This document shows, one piece after another, positions 1 through 11,600 of a stretch of DNA of 64,000 nt; position 1 is the first letter of the stretch; each line of letters opens with the position of its first letter. Position numbers and translations under genes: made by a program. Location of the stretch: contig NW_019211456.1 of NCBI RefSeq assembly GCF_002443255.2, positions 35,341,795 through 35,405,794 of the forward strand. Direction: 5' to 3'. The notes under the pieces are model-generated. The model searched no databases and was not told where the DNA came from. It saw nothing but the letters and a program-made list of their open reading frames with translations. Source of the DNA: Varroa destructor (lineage: Eukaryota; Arthropoda; Arachnida; Mesostigmata; Varroidae).

Positions 1-1520
1 ATCACGTATGTGGTGTGGGAATTATTATTCCGAATCGGCCCTGCCGACGACGGCTGGTGTGGCAAATCCTCTCAATCCGGTATAACAGGTAGCGCCTCGA
101 AGTCTTCCAGAATGGTTTTGAATAGTTCATTGAAAACACCACTCAGTTAGTAGCTATCTGCCTGTGAGGTTGCATGGATAGTTCGACTTTCTGGCCAATG
201 CGACGTGTACTCGATAAAAATTATGCAAAACATTTACCCCTTTGTTAACACCGTGTTACATATGCTTTCAATATAAAACGGCTTCGACTTTACCATATAT
301 CCACTAGCTTAAACGCGCAAATAAGTCCAAATACTTTTTGTGCATACTCAGCACTATCATCTCACTTTGAAACAGCCGATTCCGATAAAAAAAAATATGA
401 TCCAACATAGATTTCCTGTTGCATTTTGATGGTGCAGAACTTGATAGTTCGACGACGCGATAACGTTTAGATATGTGAACGTCTAAAGAAAATTTCCGAA
501 CGAGTAAATTTACCAGTAGAGGTAGGCTTGATGTCAAAACAAATACCATTCTAGGTATTTTACCAAATTGCTACTACCAATTGTACTAGATGCTGGAAGC
601 AGAGAAGGTTAAGTCCCACGTTACCGTGAAAAAACCTAGACCTCAAACCTGGTATTTAGACACGGAAATTATACACTAACCTCTTCAAAATAACTGGCAT
701 AAAAATCGTTAATACCTTCCAAGGCTATCAAATTAAAAAAAAAAAAACAAATTTATAGGCCACTCAAGCTTTTACAAAGCAAACGAACTGCATTATTATT
801 TAATCAAGACGTTGTCATTTTACAATGCATTGAACGGCTTAAGTAAGGTCTTCATAAGAGATACCCGCTAAGAAATGATTGCGTTTTTAATTTTTTTGGG
901 CATTGGATGTAGGCCCATGCCCACGTACATAGTGTTCCCATACTACTGACTGAGTAATTTAATTTTAGATTTGGCGACCCTTCTTAGTCATGCTTATTTC
1001 ATGAACGTGTGAATGTTTCAATCATTAAAAAAACACGTTTAGTTTGCATCTATTAGTAATATAATGTTCAAACTCTTCATTGAAAAATAAAAAATTGCCA
1101 TTGCTCTAGTTTTATTATTTTACTCTAGTATATCACATAAATCGTCGGGTGCACTGTAGGTCATGTAACGTTTGCCCGATTCAATCAGACTGATTTTATC
1201 TCAATTTTTTGCTTAAAATTAGTATTGAATGAGAGTGACATACGATTGCGTTTGATCACCCCCTTTATACCCGTACATTATATCTGCTTAGCATATGCCT
1301 CGAAACTTCTCAATCAGACGCGAGTCTCACTCTGTATTTGAAGACCGATCGTCGTCAAGCTAAAGTTTTCATTTACCTCTAACTCCCGCTGCTATTGGTT
1401 CCCGCTTTCATTCTTCGTTTCCGATGAGCTGCTATATCATGTATTTGTCATCTCCTACTTCCCATTTCTTATCTTTCATTTGCAAAGTTATAGAAAAAGC
1501 AAGTAGAAAAGTTTTCCCAG
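1..1520. other. non-coding stretch, nothing recognised
   Basis: AT-rich sequence with short homopolymer runs. Short open frames exist on both strands, but none has a convincing pair of splice sites or recognisable content. I see nothing else to annotate. Confidence 0.5.
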
Positions 1521-1693
1521 AGGTCCGATGCTGCTTCCTTGCGATCTTTGTCGTGAATCTTACGCTGACGACTGCCACATTGTCACCGCTGGGGTCTGCG
1601 GCGAACCAACAGTTCAACGCAGCTCTCGCTGATCGGAACGCGGCAGATGAGCAGAAAAAAGACTATATTCGTCGGAGTCTCCATTGTAGATAG
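1521..1693 (+). CDS. candidate exon with hydrophobic N-terminal segment
   Basis: Unrecognised. An acceptor (gttttcccag) is followed by 57 codons ending in TAG, read in phase after two leading bases. The segment is about 50% G+C in an AT-rich setting. It opens with a hydrophobic run (CCFLAIFVVNLTLT), then a polar half rich in Asn, Ala, Gln and Asp (DRNAADEQKK), which resembles a signal peptide or signal anchor followed by a mature region. A GT lies directly after the stop, so the true 3' boundary could differ. No ATG is present in the exon before the hydrophobic run, so a 5' exon would have to supply it. Could be chance. Confidence 0.35.
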
Positions 1694-2690
1694 GTATATT
1701 TTAGTACAGCAAAGCTTGTTGGGAAAGACTAGAAGGCTGGATGAAACACTGCGTTTTGTAGTTCTTCTCCACACAAGACAGCAGAATGGCAAGCGGCAAG
1801 GATGACTTACGACAAATTATAGAGTTCGAAAGTTGCTAACCGATACGACATGAAGGACTAATCCAATAAAAATCTCCCGTACTAGATCTCAACAAATTGA
1901 ACTTAATATAATTTCGGCAGTTCAAATTACGTCTATTTAAGGATATATTAAAATAAAACAATTTTATCAGAGATTTGAAAGTTGCATTGTCCAGAAACAT
2001 GGCCTTCGAAGCTCATGAAGATTTCTGTAAGTAGTAGACAAGATGATGCATTTAAATTGGGAGGGACTAACTCCTGACACCAGTTAAAACCTATCTTCTC
2101 TAGAACAACACAACAACCAAAGCCGTCAGGGCGAAAAACAGGGCGTCGCTTTCGAAATTTGACCACAGATCCGCTATTGTTTCAATCCTTTCGGGCTTAG
2201 CAAACCACCGCCAAAATTATTTCTGCCCAAAGTCCAGTTTTCATGCGGCTCCTGAAAAGTTTGAGAATTACTTCCATGGAGAAGAGGAAAAATAAGGGTA
2301 TATACAAATTAAAACTTTCAATTGATCAGGTTGGTTTTAATGAAAGTGTACAAAAAAATGTACTTATTCTTACTATATTATTGCTTATTATGAGTTGTGC
2401 TCAATTAAGTACACAACATAATGGAGCTGCATTTATTTTATCCGTGGTGTGGTTATGACAGAGGCACTGTACATTAAGAACTTTTTGACAAACACACTCT
2501 TTGTCAACATGATTTAATACAAAATGTGATTTTAAATTGATGCGTGTAAGTCCTACACTAACTATGGCACATTGAGTTGACCTTATTTACCAGTGCTTTC
2601 AAATATTCCCATTAGTTATTTCCAAGTTATCGGAAAGAAAGCCTGCTAAAATCATTGCATAAAACAATATAAGAGTCCCTGCCAGTTTGA
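1694..2690. other. non-coding stretch with one ATG in strong context
   Basis: Mostly AT-rich. At 1999 an ATG lies in a strong context (AGAAACATGGCC) and reads MAFEAHEDF before a consensus GTAAGT donor at 2027. This could be a tiny first coding exon, but nothing around it looks like a promoter and no partner exon with the right phase was found. No other feature seen. Confidence 0.3.
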
Positions 2691-2762
2691 GATCTTTCGA
2701 TCAAGAGTGCCGTAACCGTCGCCTTCAGAAGTGCTTGCTTGGAATGGCTTGCGAAACACTTT

Positions 2763-2914
2763 CTACGACGAGGTGACAAGGCCAAGGCACCTAAACTTAC
2801 TGATGGTTTTTAGCTGAATACGATCCTGGCGAAACAGGTTATTTTCCGCAACTTTACTCCCTTTTAAAAGCTTCATGACCTTAGTCTTGGCTTTGCGTAT
2901 TTGAACACCAGCTT
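2763..2914 (-). mobile_element. LINE reverse-transcriptase remnant (minus strand)
   Basis: Read on the minus strand, one frame stays open for about 50 codons and gives KAKTKVMKLLKG, then about 20 residues later ISKFRCLGLVTSS, followed by a stop. This matches the layout of the C-terminal part of non-LTR reverse transcriptases, where a KTKVM motif is followed by a K-F-(K/R)-Y-L-G motif. Flanking sequence on both sides no longer reads as RT, so it is a short 5'- and 3'-truncated, decayed copy. Clade (RTE, Jockey, I, CR1) cannot be told from this piece. It does not look active. Confidence 0.5.
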
Positions 2915-3594
2915 CTATAATCTAATTTCTCAGAGCTGTACTTTACAATGTCTAAAAAAAAAACAGGAAAAAGCAAAGGAAAACATATTATGGAACCAAA
3001 GGAGGGGATTCATGAGAATCAAAAAGAGCAATGGACCCAACGAGTCCCGTCGTCTACTCGACCGCGGCTTTTTTTTCCGTAACACCATTGTATAGTGTAA
3101 TCAGAAAATACCCCAAGGACCATTTTCTAGTACGTTAGCATTTCCGTCGACAGCGTTTCCATGTGGAATGCTCGTCAATACGATAGATCTTGACCCATAG
3201 AGAAAACACGACCTCAAAGCCTACCAAAATATTGAACAGAAATACGGACGATAAAGGTTTAGAGCCTTTTTTTTCTTTTTTTTTTTTATCTGACGAATAG
3301 TATCTTGCAGGTTGTATGTGAGGCCGCAGTCCGTGCTGTTCATCCTACGCTGCTAGTTAGGATCCAGATGCCAAACAAGCACGCTTGAATAAGGATTGCA
3401 GCGGCAAAAATTCTCCACGACCTTTCTTTATTTATGACCTGGACTTGATAGGGTTTCCCTTCTTTCAGGGATTACAACCATTGTTCACTCTCTTGACGAA
3501 TCCGTGATAACACCCTCTTCTATGCCGGCTTTGAATAAAAGCGTTCAGCAAAATGACACTGCGCCCTTGAATTGCTTATTGAATATTCCGTCAG

Positions 3595-3802
3595 ACTCAT
3601 AAGCTTTTTCGATTCAGAACTTTCAATTGTTTCAAATGCTGTAGACTCCTTCGATGGAAAAAGCATTCGGACCCACTCGAGATTTTCTTACTGTTGGGAT
3701 GGTTGGACGTCTGGCACTTCTCTTGGGATCATATGGGTTTCGAGAGTGAACTTCGAGAATTCCCGACTCGACCAACCAGCTAATTTGTTGCTAGATCCAA
3801 AG
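3595..3802 (+). CDS. candidate internal exon, unrecognised protein
   Basis: An acceptor with a T-rich lead (attgaatattccgtcag) and a donor AAAG|GTGAGT bound 208 bases. One frame is open across all of it: one leading base, then 69 codons ending on a codon boundary. The protein is mixed and soluble-looking; it contains SFFDSELSIVSN, then a Trp- and Gly-rich stretch (YCWDGWTSGTS) and ends LLLDPK. No family recognised. The strong donor directly ending the open frame is the main reason to believe it. The plus strand continues open 28 codons past the donor, so an unspliced reading is possible but less likely. Confidence 0.45.
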
Positions 3803-4039
3803 GTGAGTTCGTGTGGCCTCTTCCAGCATTTTGAGTTCATGCGTCTATTTCAAGCGTTTCAAACGATATTTGTATTATTTTGTTTCAATTAAAAAAACCT
3901 ATAGTGATCTGACTTCAAAGTTGTCTGCTCACCACATATAACAAGCAACTTTGTACCCGCGTTCTTCACTGTTCAAATCCTCCCAGACCTGCCAACATAT
4001 CGCAAAACGTATTTAGGCTTGATCGTAACGCGTATCGGT

Positions 4040-4700
4040 CGAATAGCCAATCGCAGCTTGTTATTGTTCGGAAAAGAAGAAGGTCTTTTATACCGTTCAG
4101 ACTACCGGCACTGCTCAGCTGGCTGACGACTAATAGCAACGGAAACACGAGCAAGTTAGTAGGTGGCCAACCAGAGGCCGAGACCGCTATGTCGGTCGAC
4201 ATGGAACATGCAACAGACGCGCCGTGTGAGTGTTGAAATTTCCAGGATAGAGGCAGCTCCCACCTTGTCATTCCTAGCTGACTGGAGCTAACGGTCGCCT
4301 TTAAGTACAATTTAGAATAGATCGAGGCCCTGCCCAAGGAACGGCAGGGACGCGAGCTGCCTCTGCGGCGGCGGCGGTAGCTGCTGGCGCTGGTGCTACT
4401 GATAGGGGGTTTTTACAGCAGTATGGTCGACGATGACGATAGGGGACAAAGCAATGGGTCTGCTGGGACCTTCAGGTGAAGCCAGCACGTGTGCGGAATA
4501 GTGAACGATAGCGCGTCGGATAAACCACGAGACTTTTAGCAGTCGCCTTTCTTATTTCTATCTCTCGCTGCTCGTATGTGTGAGCCAGTGCGCATCCTAG
4601 TCAATGCAAGACCGCAAAACAACGGTGTTTGCAAAGTATAACATACACTCGAACAGGAAGCGAAAGAGGAAGAAATAGAAAGCGACAAAACGTGTTAAAC
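4040..4700 (+). promoter_or_regulatory. GC-rich putative promoter / 5'UTR block
   Basis: The sequence switches from AT-rich to GC- and CpG-richer DNA, with a short GGC/GCG triplet run (about 4363-4378) and a stretch of alternating Ser/Ala-type triplets. It ends just before an ATG in near-ideal context at 4701. I see no clear TATA box. Orientation is inferred only from that ATG, and minus-strand use is equally possible. Confidence 0.35.
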
Positions 4701-4757
4701 ATGGCGGAGAGTGATGCTAACAAGTACGCTTGTGATCCTATTAAACTTAATAAATAA
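4701..4757 (+). CDS. candidate first coding exon or 18-codon short ORF
   Basis: ATG sits in a textbook start context (TTAAACATGGCGG) directly downstream of the GC-rich block. Two readings are possible. In the first, a donor-like CAA|GTACGC at 4724 makes this a first coding exon reading MAESDAN plus two bases. In the second it runs unspliced as an 18-residue peptide (MAESDANKYACDPIKLNK) to TAA. The donor is only moderate. The second reading would be an upstream or stand-alone short ORF. The product is not recognised. Confidence 0.35.
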   Translation: MAESDANKYACDPIKLNK

Positions 4758-4969
4758 TAATCAGCCCTATCGCAGCATGTAGGAAAAACAAAGAGAGAGG
4801 CATTTCAGATTTAGCGGTGACAGAATACCGGTTTAGCAAAATAATGCATTAAATCAAATGACGTTTACATTAACGTATTGCGTGTAGACGATATGTAAGT
4901 TATTGTTATACAAGCATTACCGTTAACAGTAGTAAATTATTGATTCACAAACTTGGACAAGTTCCCAAA

Positions 4970-5177
4970 CATCTTTCAGTGGCGTCGGCTTCCTGGCATG
5001 AACCTTTATAGTATCATCACAAGGAAAGTCCAATGTCGTACCATGTATTTCATAGGCCTATCAGTTTTAAAGATTCTCGTTAAGTTATGCTTTTGTATCG
5101 CAATGATAATGTGTAGGTACTCTGTTTCTTTGGAGATGAAGTTTTGGCATAGTTCTTCTCAATGCGTGCTAAGATAG
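4970..5177 (+). CDS. weak candidate exon, hydrophobic
   Basis: An acceptor (catctttcag) is followed by an open frame in phase 0 that starts WRRLPGMNLYSI and becomes strongly hydrophobic (FIGLSVLKILVKLCFCIAMI). A possible donor GTACTC lies inside at about 5116; otherwise it runs to a stop at 5177. The phase would fit the end of the 3595-3802 candidate, but the ATG at 4701 lies between them. AT-rich codon use makes chance a serious alternative. Confidence 0.22.
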
Positions 5178-5438
5178 ATCGCGGTAGATTCGAACTAACA
5201 CCAGTTATTACGGTTGATACATTTTTTTTGGGGGCACACTACGTGTATTGACTAAAGATGATGAATCAGTGTTTGAAATGAGAATACTTTAAAGCAGTAA
5301 GTTAGCATTTTCTTATCTCATCTGTATCACTGATTACACTAGCGACTGAGATAACTGAAAAACAACTGCAACGGCAATTTATTAGATTCATTGCTGAACA
5401 CGGGTTCTTATGATCGCATGATCAGGCGTGAATGAATC

Positions 5439-5510
5439 TGGTGTAGTCCATCGGACCCTCGTGACAATTTAGTCTGAGGGCACGTCGTGGTTGCAGTTCG
5501 AATCCCGGCA
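5439..5510 (+). repeat. tRNA-like block, probable SINE head or decayed tRNA
   Basis: An A-box-like segment (TGGTGTAGTCCATCGG, from 5439) and a B box differing by one base from GGTTCGAATCC (AGTTCGAATCC, 5495-5505) are spaced as in tRNA genes. Between them CCCTC and GAGGG could pair, but across a loop far too long for an anticodon arm. No seven-base acceptor stem forms. This fits a tRNA-derived SINE head or a tRNA pseudogene better than a functional tRNA. A type 2 Pol III promoter could still be active. Confidence 0.4.
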
Positions 5511-5699
5511 TAGACGTTTTGAGCCATCTGATCGAATGCCGGACGTAATACTCTAGCTTAAGGTATGCGGTGACAAATCTACAAGGTAATCTCGTAAGGA
5601 TCATCTCCAATGGTACAGATAATCTATAATGCACTTACTATTTTGGGCCAACGTCCACTATTAAAAAATATTATTGCCCATTCAAAGCATAATTGTTGC

Positions 5700-6221
5700 A
5701 CTATACTGTAACACCGTTTTCAAATTTGTTTCACTCGATTTTTGCGGTTATTGTCCGACAGAGAACTGAGTGTTGTTTTCGTTGTCTGTCCAGTATATGG
5801 ACATAGTGGGTTTTCTACTCGTGACCAAGTCATAACCTTTGAGTGGACGTGGTGATCCTAAACCGGATCATTTTAACAGAACTAAATGTACGAACCCAAA
5901 CAATGACAAATATACTTTATACCAACGCCTTTGTGACCTTAGCCACTGCGTGGGAAAATATAAATATTGAATCATTGTGGTTGAAAACTGGGTTCCCTTA
6001 AAACAACCCTAGAAGTACATGGTGTTTTTGCTGTACCTAAACCGTACGTGGGTTGTTACCCTTGGAAAGATTGTCGCCACAGCACGAACATAAACCCCAT
6101 CCGACTTATTCTGAGCAAGAGCATGCCTATCTAGCTTAGCAACAACATAAAATCATTGTATTACAAATAGCCAACTAATTAAAGGAGCAGAAACCAAAAA
6201 TGCGCGAAATCACTGTGTTTC

Positions 6222-6253
<32 letters not shown>

Positions 6254-9200
6254 CACTTTGTTCAGTCATCTCTGCTGCTAATAAATGATTAGAGAGAGAC
6301 TATATGCTTAACATACACTGGACAAAACGTTATTGTATTTTTATTAAAACGAGTAGGAAAATCGAGAAGCTCCATTTGATCAGCTCGTCTTTTATCGAGT
6401 TTAGCCCGTGTTCTTTACAAAACGTGACAAATTTTGTGTTACGCAAGCCAATCCATTTTGTGTTATAATGCTTTCTTTAACCATCAAAGTGGGAACGAAG
6501 TTATGGAAAAATTGGCCCAAGCGTAGTATCGTTGAAGATATATATGCAATTTACGTGTATTGGAATTCTCTGACACTGTTCAGCGCACCGCCCGAAGTCT
6601 AATCTTTTTTTCTATCTTTTATATATTAATTTATATAATATATGAATTTAATTTCTTATATATTAATTTGCAAAGATACTACACACAGTCCATAAAGTCC
6701 TGATTACTGTTTTCTCTATGTCGCTTTCTACAAATTATGTCGGTAATGCAACATTTTTTACACAACATATAAGCCTCTCTCTTATGTAGTAACGATGCGC
6801 TAACGTCTAATAGAACCAGCATGATTGTACATACTAGTAAATTACGTGGCACTGAAAATTAGGCACAACAATGTATAAGATAAACAGTATCCTAATTCAA
6901 TCTAAATGAGCCCTAGGTCATTTAAGAGCGGCTCTATGATAATATGTGCGAAAGGCAAAGACTAGCTATTTATGTTGAGCAACGATCTTAAATTATATCT
7001 CTAAAATGATCCATTCGCTGCTTATTTTTAGGCATAGTCATATATTTCTATTGATTACTACTATCCCGTTGCACTCGGCCCGCAAGGTAAATTACACGAA
7101 GACCAACAGTCTTCATAAAAGACGTGGGCAAAAAAATAGTCAGCAGCACAAAGCAGTTAGCTGTAGAAAAAAATGGCTCGTTTATACCAGGAGTCTCATA
7201 GATGCGAAGGGCATATGACAGAGAAGGGCTTACGTTGTCAGTGACCTAAAGAAGTATAGAGAAGCGGGCCGTATTAACCAAAAATTCAAAATATTAGAAA
7301 TACGGCGGGCGGGGGGAGGGATAATAGGTCGATATAAAGTTTTGACATGACGTAGACCACAAAATAAAACCAGCTTTTTCTATCTTAAATTTTCATATTG
7401 GAGCTACGCAAGTAATGTCCCTTTGACTCGACAGAGATTAAAACACGTGACTTACATTGAACGAAAAATTTATAGAAAATAATTTTCACAGCTACTTGAA
7501 GGAAAAAAAATACCGTTTTGCGCTTTCGGACTTTATCGGTATGGTGCCCGGCCTTAGAAGTTTTCCAGTGATCCCCAAGCTTAGTCCTCCTTGTCCCACT
7601 ATGTCTCTGCATATTAATTTCACATATTAAGCACGTTACGCTGCCTGCGCAGGGAAATACATTGTCTTTGGATTATCTAGAAGTAAACCGTGTGAACTGG
7701 AAAGTACCGATTAGCGCAGCTTTATTCATTATATCTTTTAAAATTTAGTGATCAAAATCACAATTCCGGAGTCCTTCTAATATGGCTAGCCGAAAATCAG
7801 TCAATGATGACTCACAGACCTATTATCACAAATTAGCCGTAGCTCACTGAACGACCAGAAGGGAACCTTTGGATTTTTTACTTTGACTGATAGTTTGTAT
7901 CCAACCGCAGTTTGGCGTAGTCGGTTTGCTCGGCAATCTCAGGGCCTTGCCACTAAGTCAGGATTATTGAGACGTCCTGCAACACTTGGCAACCCTACTG
8001 CTGAAAAGATTTGTTTGCTGCTTTGGGTAATATGGTTACTTGCCGGGTCTCGGACTACTAATCAACCTAACTCGGAGGTCGCTGGGGGGTAAACTAAAAC
8101 TACTCACCGTACCGGTGCTGACGCTAATGATCCACAAATCGATTCCGACAGCCGCGGTCGTAACCGGTCATTTTTAGCCACATCAATGCAGTTCCATATG
8201 AATTTATTATAAATTAGTTCTTGCGGTTTGTATCAGCAAGTTGCAATGGGTAAAATATCTTCTTTTCAAAAAGTGCTAATTTAACAGAAAACGTTATTTG
8301 GACAATTAAGTATTGGACGACGGTCGCTAGCTAGAATATTAATGTCTAAAAGAAATGAACAATTTATGCCCTCTGCTATCATATGAAATATTTTATTTTA
8401 GTTTTATGTCATAAATAAACAGAAATATTACGCACAATTTATAACAATTTAATGGCTTTAACGTTTTTACTCTGTTACGCAAAGAAGCAGCCAGAACGAC
8501 TTAAGAGCGTGCAAAAAGGATCCATTTAAAAATAGTATTATTAAAATGTTGTAATAGCTGGCAAACGCAAATAGATACGAAAAAATCGTTTTAATAGGAG
8601 ACATTAATTACGAGAGGTTGTACGTGTCTTCTTTACATTATGTCGCGGTCATCATGATAAATATTGCAATGGCTGTGCACTTAATTGAGAAGACAGCTTT
8701 TACGATGCACTCTTGGAAACTCACCTATTACCTTTTACTTCAATTTTGAGTTTTCATAATTTACTTCGATTTGCCAATGGGAGGGTGTATGCGAACTTCG
8801 ACTCAAGCTTGAATCAATGGGCGTAACTTCGCCTGGACAAAAAAGACTCAGAAAATCATCCTAACGCTGTCTGTTCGTGAACAAAATTTCATAAAACATC
8901 CGAGATACAGAATACAGTGGTAATATGGAAAAGCTTGTCTACTATTTCCTTTCCTAATTTAGTCCTTTATGAAGGTTGTAGATAAATAATTACAACGCTT
9001 TCTCCATCATTCAACTTACCAAGATTTTTTCAGTTACCTAGATTAAGTCAGAATTCAAGTTAATAAAACTGTAATGTAATAACTATTGCACATACCTGTT
9101 TCTTTAATCAAAATAATTTTTCCTTTAACTTGCTAGTAGTTGTGTCGATGATACGATGTCGAAACGTAGAATCAACAAGACCCTGAAAAAATATGTCGAA

Positions 9201-9460
9201 ACAGGGCTTAAATCAATGTGAATGGGTCAACGAACAGAGTCATTTGTTACATGTTACAGAATGATAAGCCCCAAGTGTCTTTTTATCCACGTACACTTTT
9301 GGGTTCTTGTCTTTGTTATAGTCGTTTGAATTGCTTTAATGATTGTGCTTCTAAAAGGCAACGCATGTCAATGTGTGTGTCGGCATTATACATGTACGGT
9401 AATAACTATTACGATTAGAAGGCCAGTACTGGTTAAAAGGGCTATTATGGGGAAAAACGT
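5700..9460. other. long non-coding stretch
   Basis: AT-rich, intron- or intergenic-like. It contains a T-rich tract (6218-6253), an AT-rich patch with a repeated tatatattaattt (6618-6670) and a possible 12-base minus-strand microexon (7234-7245). A minus-strand open frame near 8109-8240 is followed on its 3' side by a GTGAGT donor. The ORF at 7883-8092 is GC-richer but has no convincing boundaries. No recognised gene. Confidence 0.45.
6218..6253. repeat. T-rich tract (TTTC/T)n
   Basis: A 36-base pyrimidine-only tract of T with scattered C, ending in a long poly-T run. It could be a simple repeat or, on the minus strand, the A-rich tail of a retroposed sequence. No target-site duplication was identified. 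Confidence 0.6.
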
Positions 9461-9464
9461 TGTT

Positions 9465-10360
9465 GTCATGAGTGCTCGCAACGCCGCGTCCAGAGTTCCC
9501 GACACTCGACAAACGCACCGCGATCATCCGCAACTGGCACGTCTACCAAGCCGTAGAAAATATGGGGCAATGCTTTGTGCCCCGATTCTCTGTTCTGAGT
9601 CCCAGGGCCAACACATTTCTCCGGATAATTTCTCCTCACAGCCCATGGCAACACTGTTGTTGTCCGTCAACTCGTTACAAAGCCAGTGAGAGTCGGCCCT
9701 CAGGCCGGACGAAACGATGCCAGAGCAAACGCCATCTTTTCGGCCGTCTTTCTAGACGCGCGCTGGCGCGCGAACAGAAAGGCCATAGCCATTTGCGCCT
9801 GACGTCACCGCAACAGTATGCTCCCCCCTCGTCAACCACTGCAAGACACCCATCAGATCCTTAGACGATGCCCAGCCCCTGCAGAGAAAGAAACCCACTG
9901 GTTCGTCAACAAAAGCCAACAGCATTGCTACCTCCGTTGTTGCCGATGATGCTGAGGCAGTTGACGTTGCAGCGTTGTTATAGTAGCGGGGTGACGGCAA
10001 GGGTGGTGGCAACTGTGTGGAAGCCAACTCTCATGGCAAAGGGTTGGGTCAGGCTGGACCAGCGCCACAGTCATCACCGCCGCAACTTCCGCTTCGACTA
10101 TACAATCATCACTTCCTGTTGTCGTGTTCCATCCTTCGCTAGTTTCCCAACCAATGAACACACACGTAGACACAAACACATAGACACACGCGCGCATACA
10201 GACTCTCACAGAGAGCTGAAAGCAAAACGAGAACAACGCACAGTCGATGTACACAGCTAAAGGCTGGAGCGATTAGGCAAAGACCTAAAACAACCACAGC
10301 TCTGCTATGACTTGACAGTCAACGACGGTGTGGACAACAACAAAGGCGATGCTCTTGATC
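9465..10360. promoter_or_regulatory. CpG-rich promoter-like block with CRE
   Basis: About 900 bases of GC-rich, CpG-rich DNA inside AT-rich flanks. It holds a perfect TGACGTCA (9800-9807, the CREB/ATF palindrome), a GC palindrome (CGCGCGCTGGCGCGCG, about 9757-9772), a CCAAT-like AACCAATGAA near 10150 and a CA-rich patch (10156-10200). Several overlapping open frames occur on both strands, as expected for GC-rich DNA with few stops, and none has a convincing start or splice site. Best read as a promoter plus 5'UTR region; the direction of transcription is unclear and could be bidirectional. Confidence 0.4.
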
Positions 10361-11448
10361 AGGGTTGCTGAGCAAAATGGTATTTCCGTTTCTCTTAACC
10401 TTCCACCATATATATGCTTAAATCATTATCGGGGCGCGAACAGAGTGTGACAGCAGTACTAGCTAGTACTTATAAGAATGCCCAAGCAAACGAACGACTG
10501 AAAGAGTCTTAGCAAAATGGATGGACGAAAACAGTCTCCATTGGTCACCTTACTATATCATAGGAAAAGACGACAAAGTGGGAGCGAGAAAAAACTCGTA
10601 TAGAAAAAGTATTAAAAGGGGTCCAGTTTGTTGAGCTGAGGGATTTGACTGTTTTTGGGATGTGAGGCCAGACTACGGAACTGTCTGGTACGCCCGTGAT
10701 ACTTGGTATATTCGAACGATTGACAGGGCCTAAAATGAACCCCACTGGTTGAGGGCCAGCATTAGGTAGCGCATAGATCGAATATATTTTGGTGACGATT
10801 TTTTATTTAAGCCGTGAAGCTGCCAGTGATACGAACTCCAACGTAAGCATTAGATTGAAGAATAGTAAAGGGTCATCGCTGAAGGGTAATAAAAAAAACA
10901 CAAATGCTCACGCTCCATTTCGGATGTTCAATTCAGTGGCTTACTGAATTGTCGAGATATGATGTTAAATAAAACGAACTTATTGCACTTGTCCTAAGAA
11001 ACTGCAGCATTTATATGCGTGCCTCAAAGATACATAAAATCAAATACCTTGATGTCAACTTGTGTTTGTCTCAAGCTTAAACCTTTCAACACCAACATAT
11101 TCGTCAAACGTATATTTTCTATGAATCAGTGATGCTTAAATTGAGTAAATTATGGGTACAGAATATAATGATACTCACGTGCATGACAGAACATAGCTCA
11201 GTTGCCACCGTGTAGGTTGAGAAACACGCAGTCTTTTCTATTGCAGAATTTCGAGAAATATAAGACTGGTAGACGGCTCGACGGGTTACAAGAGAGTCAA
11301 CCGGTTAAGTAATTATGTGAGCATCGTTAGTGCTTAAATACGATGAGTTTCTTCTCAAAACAATCCTCATCCATATGATCTGGGTGTTTAGCTTCAATGG
11401 GCAAATGCAGACAACGGACAATAGAAACGATTGACATTACGCTATTAC
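10361..11448. other. mostly non-coding, possible minus-strand exons
   Basis: AT-rich. On the minus strand a segment near 11183-11269 lies between a pyrimidine-rich AG (gccgtctaccag) and a GTGAGT donor and is open in one frame (SYISRNSAIEKT). A second near 11050-11118 ends in CAAG|GTATTT. Their phases can be fitted to the 11449-11600 candidate in more than one way, so I do not commit to a model. Confidence 0.25.
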
Positions 11449-11600
11449 CTTGAAGAAGAAGCACGCCCTTTCCTCTTGCGCTTGTTGTCGTTCATCTTGC
11501 ATTCTCTTAGTGAGCTCACTTTTTTCGAAAAATGTCTCGAGTCCACTAATAACTAGTAACGCCCGACCTTTGGTCGACCAAGTACGTATAAGCAGGTCCA
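11449..11600 (-). CDS. candidate minus-strand exon, charged helix
   Basis: On the minus strand an acceptor (atagtcattcag) is followed by two bases and 50 open codons, ending on a codon boundary at CAAG|GTAATA. The protein starts DLLIRTWSTKGRALLV and carries a highly charged, Gln/Glu/Arg-rich run (SELTKRMQDERQQAQEER) that would form an amphipathic helix or short coiled coil. By eye, 29 of 50 codons begin with a purine. The plus strand is pyrimidine-rich here, which by itself favours Glu/Lys/Arg/Gln on the minus strand, so the helix is weaker evidence than it looks. No family recognised. Confidence 0.35.

Noticed and set aside
1..180. Minus-strand frame reading VFNELFKTILEDFEALPVIPD-like sequence before a stop
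   Set aside because: The acceptor is too close to its branch-like TACTAAC, the frame is short, and the window edge cuts the context.
8109..8240. Minus-strand open frame ending at a GTGAGT donor
   Set aside because: Good donor, but several frames are partly open and the acceptor is poor; too weak for a feature.
9339..10260. Several overlapping ORFs of 60-130 codons on both strands
   Set aside because: GC-rich DNA with few stops; no splice pair, no strong start and no frame clearly preferred. Kept as a promoter-like block instead.
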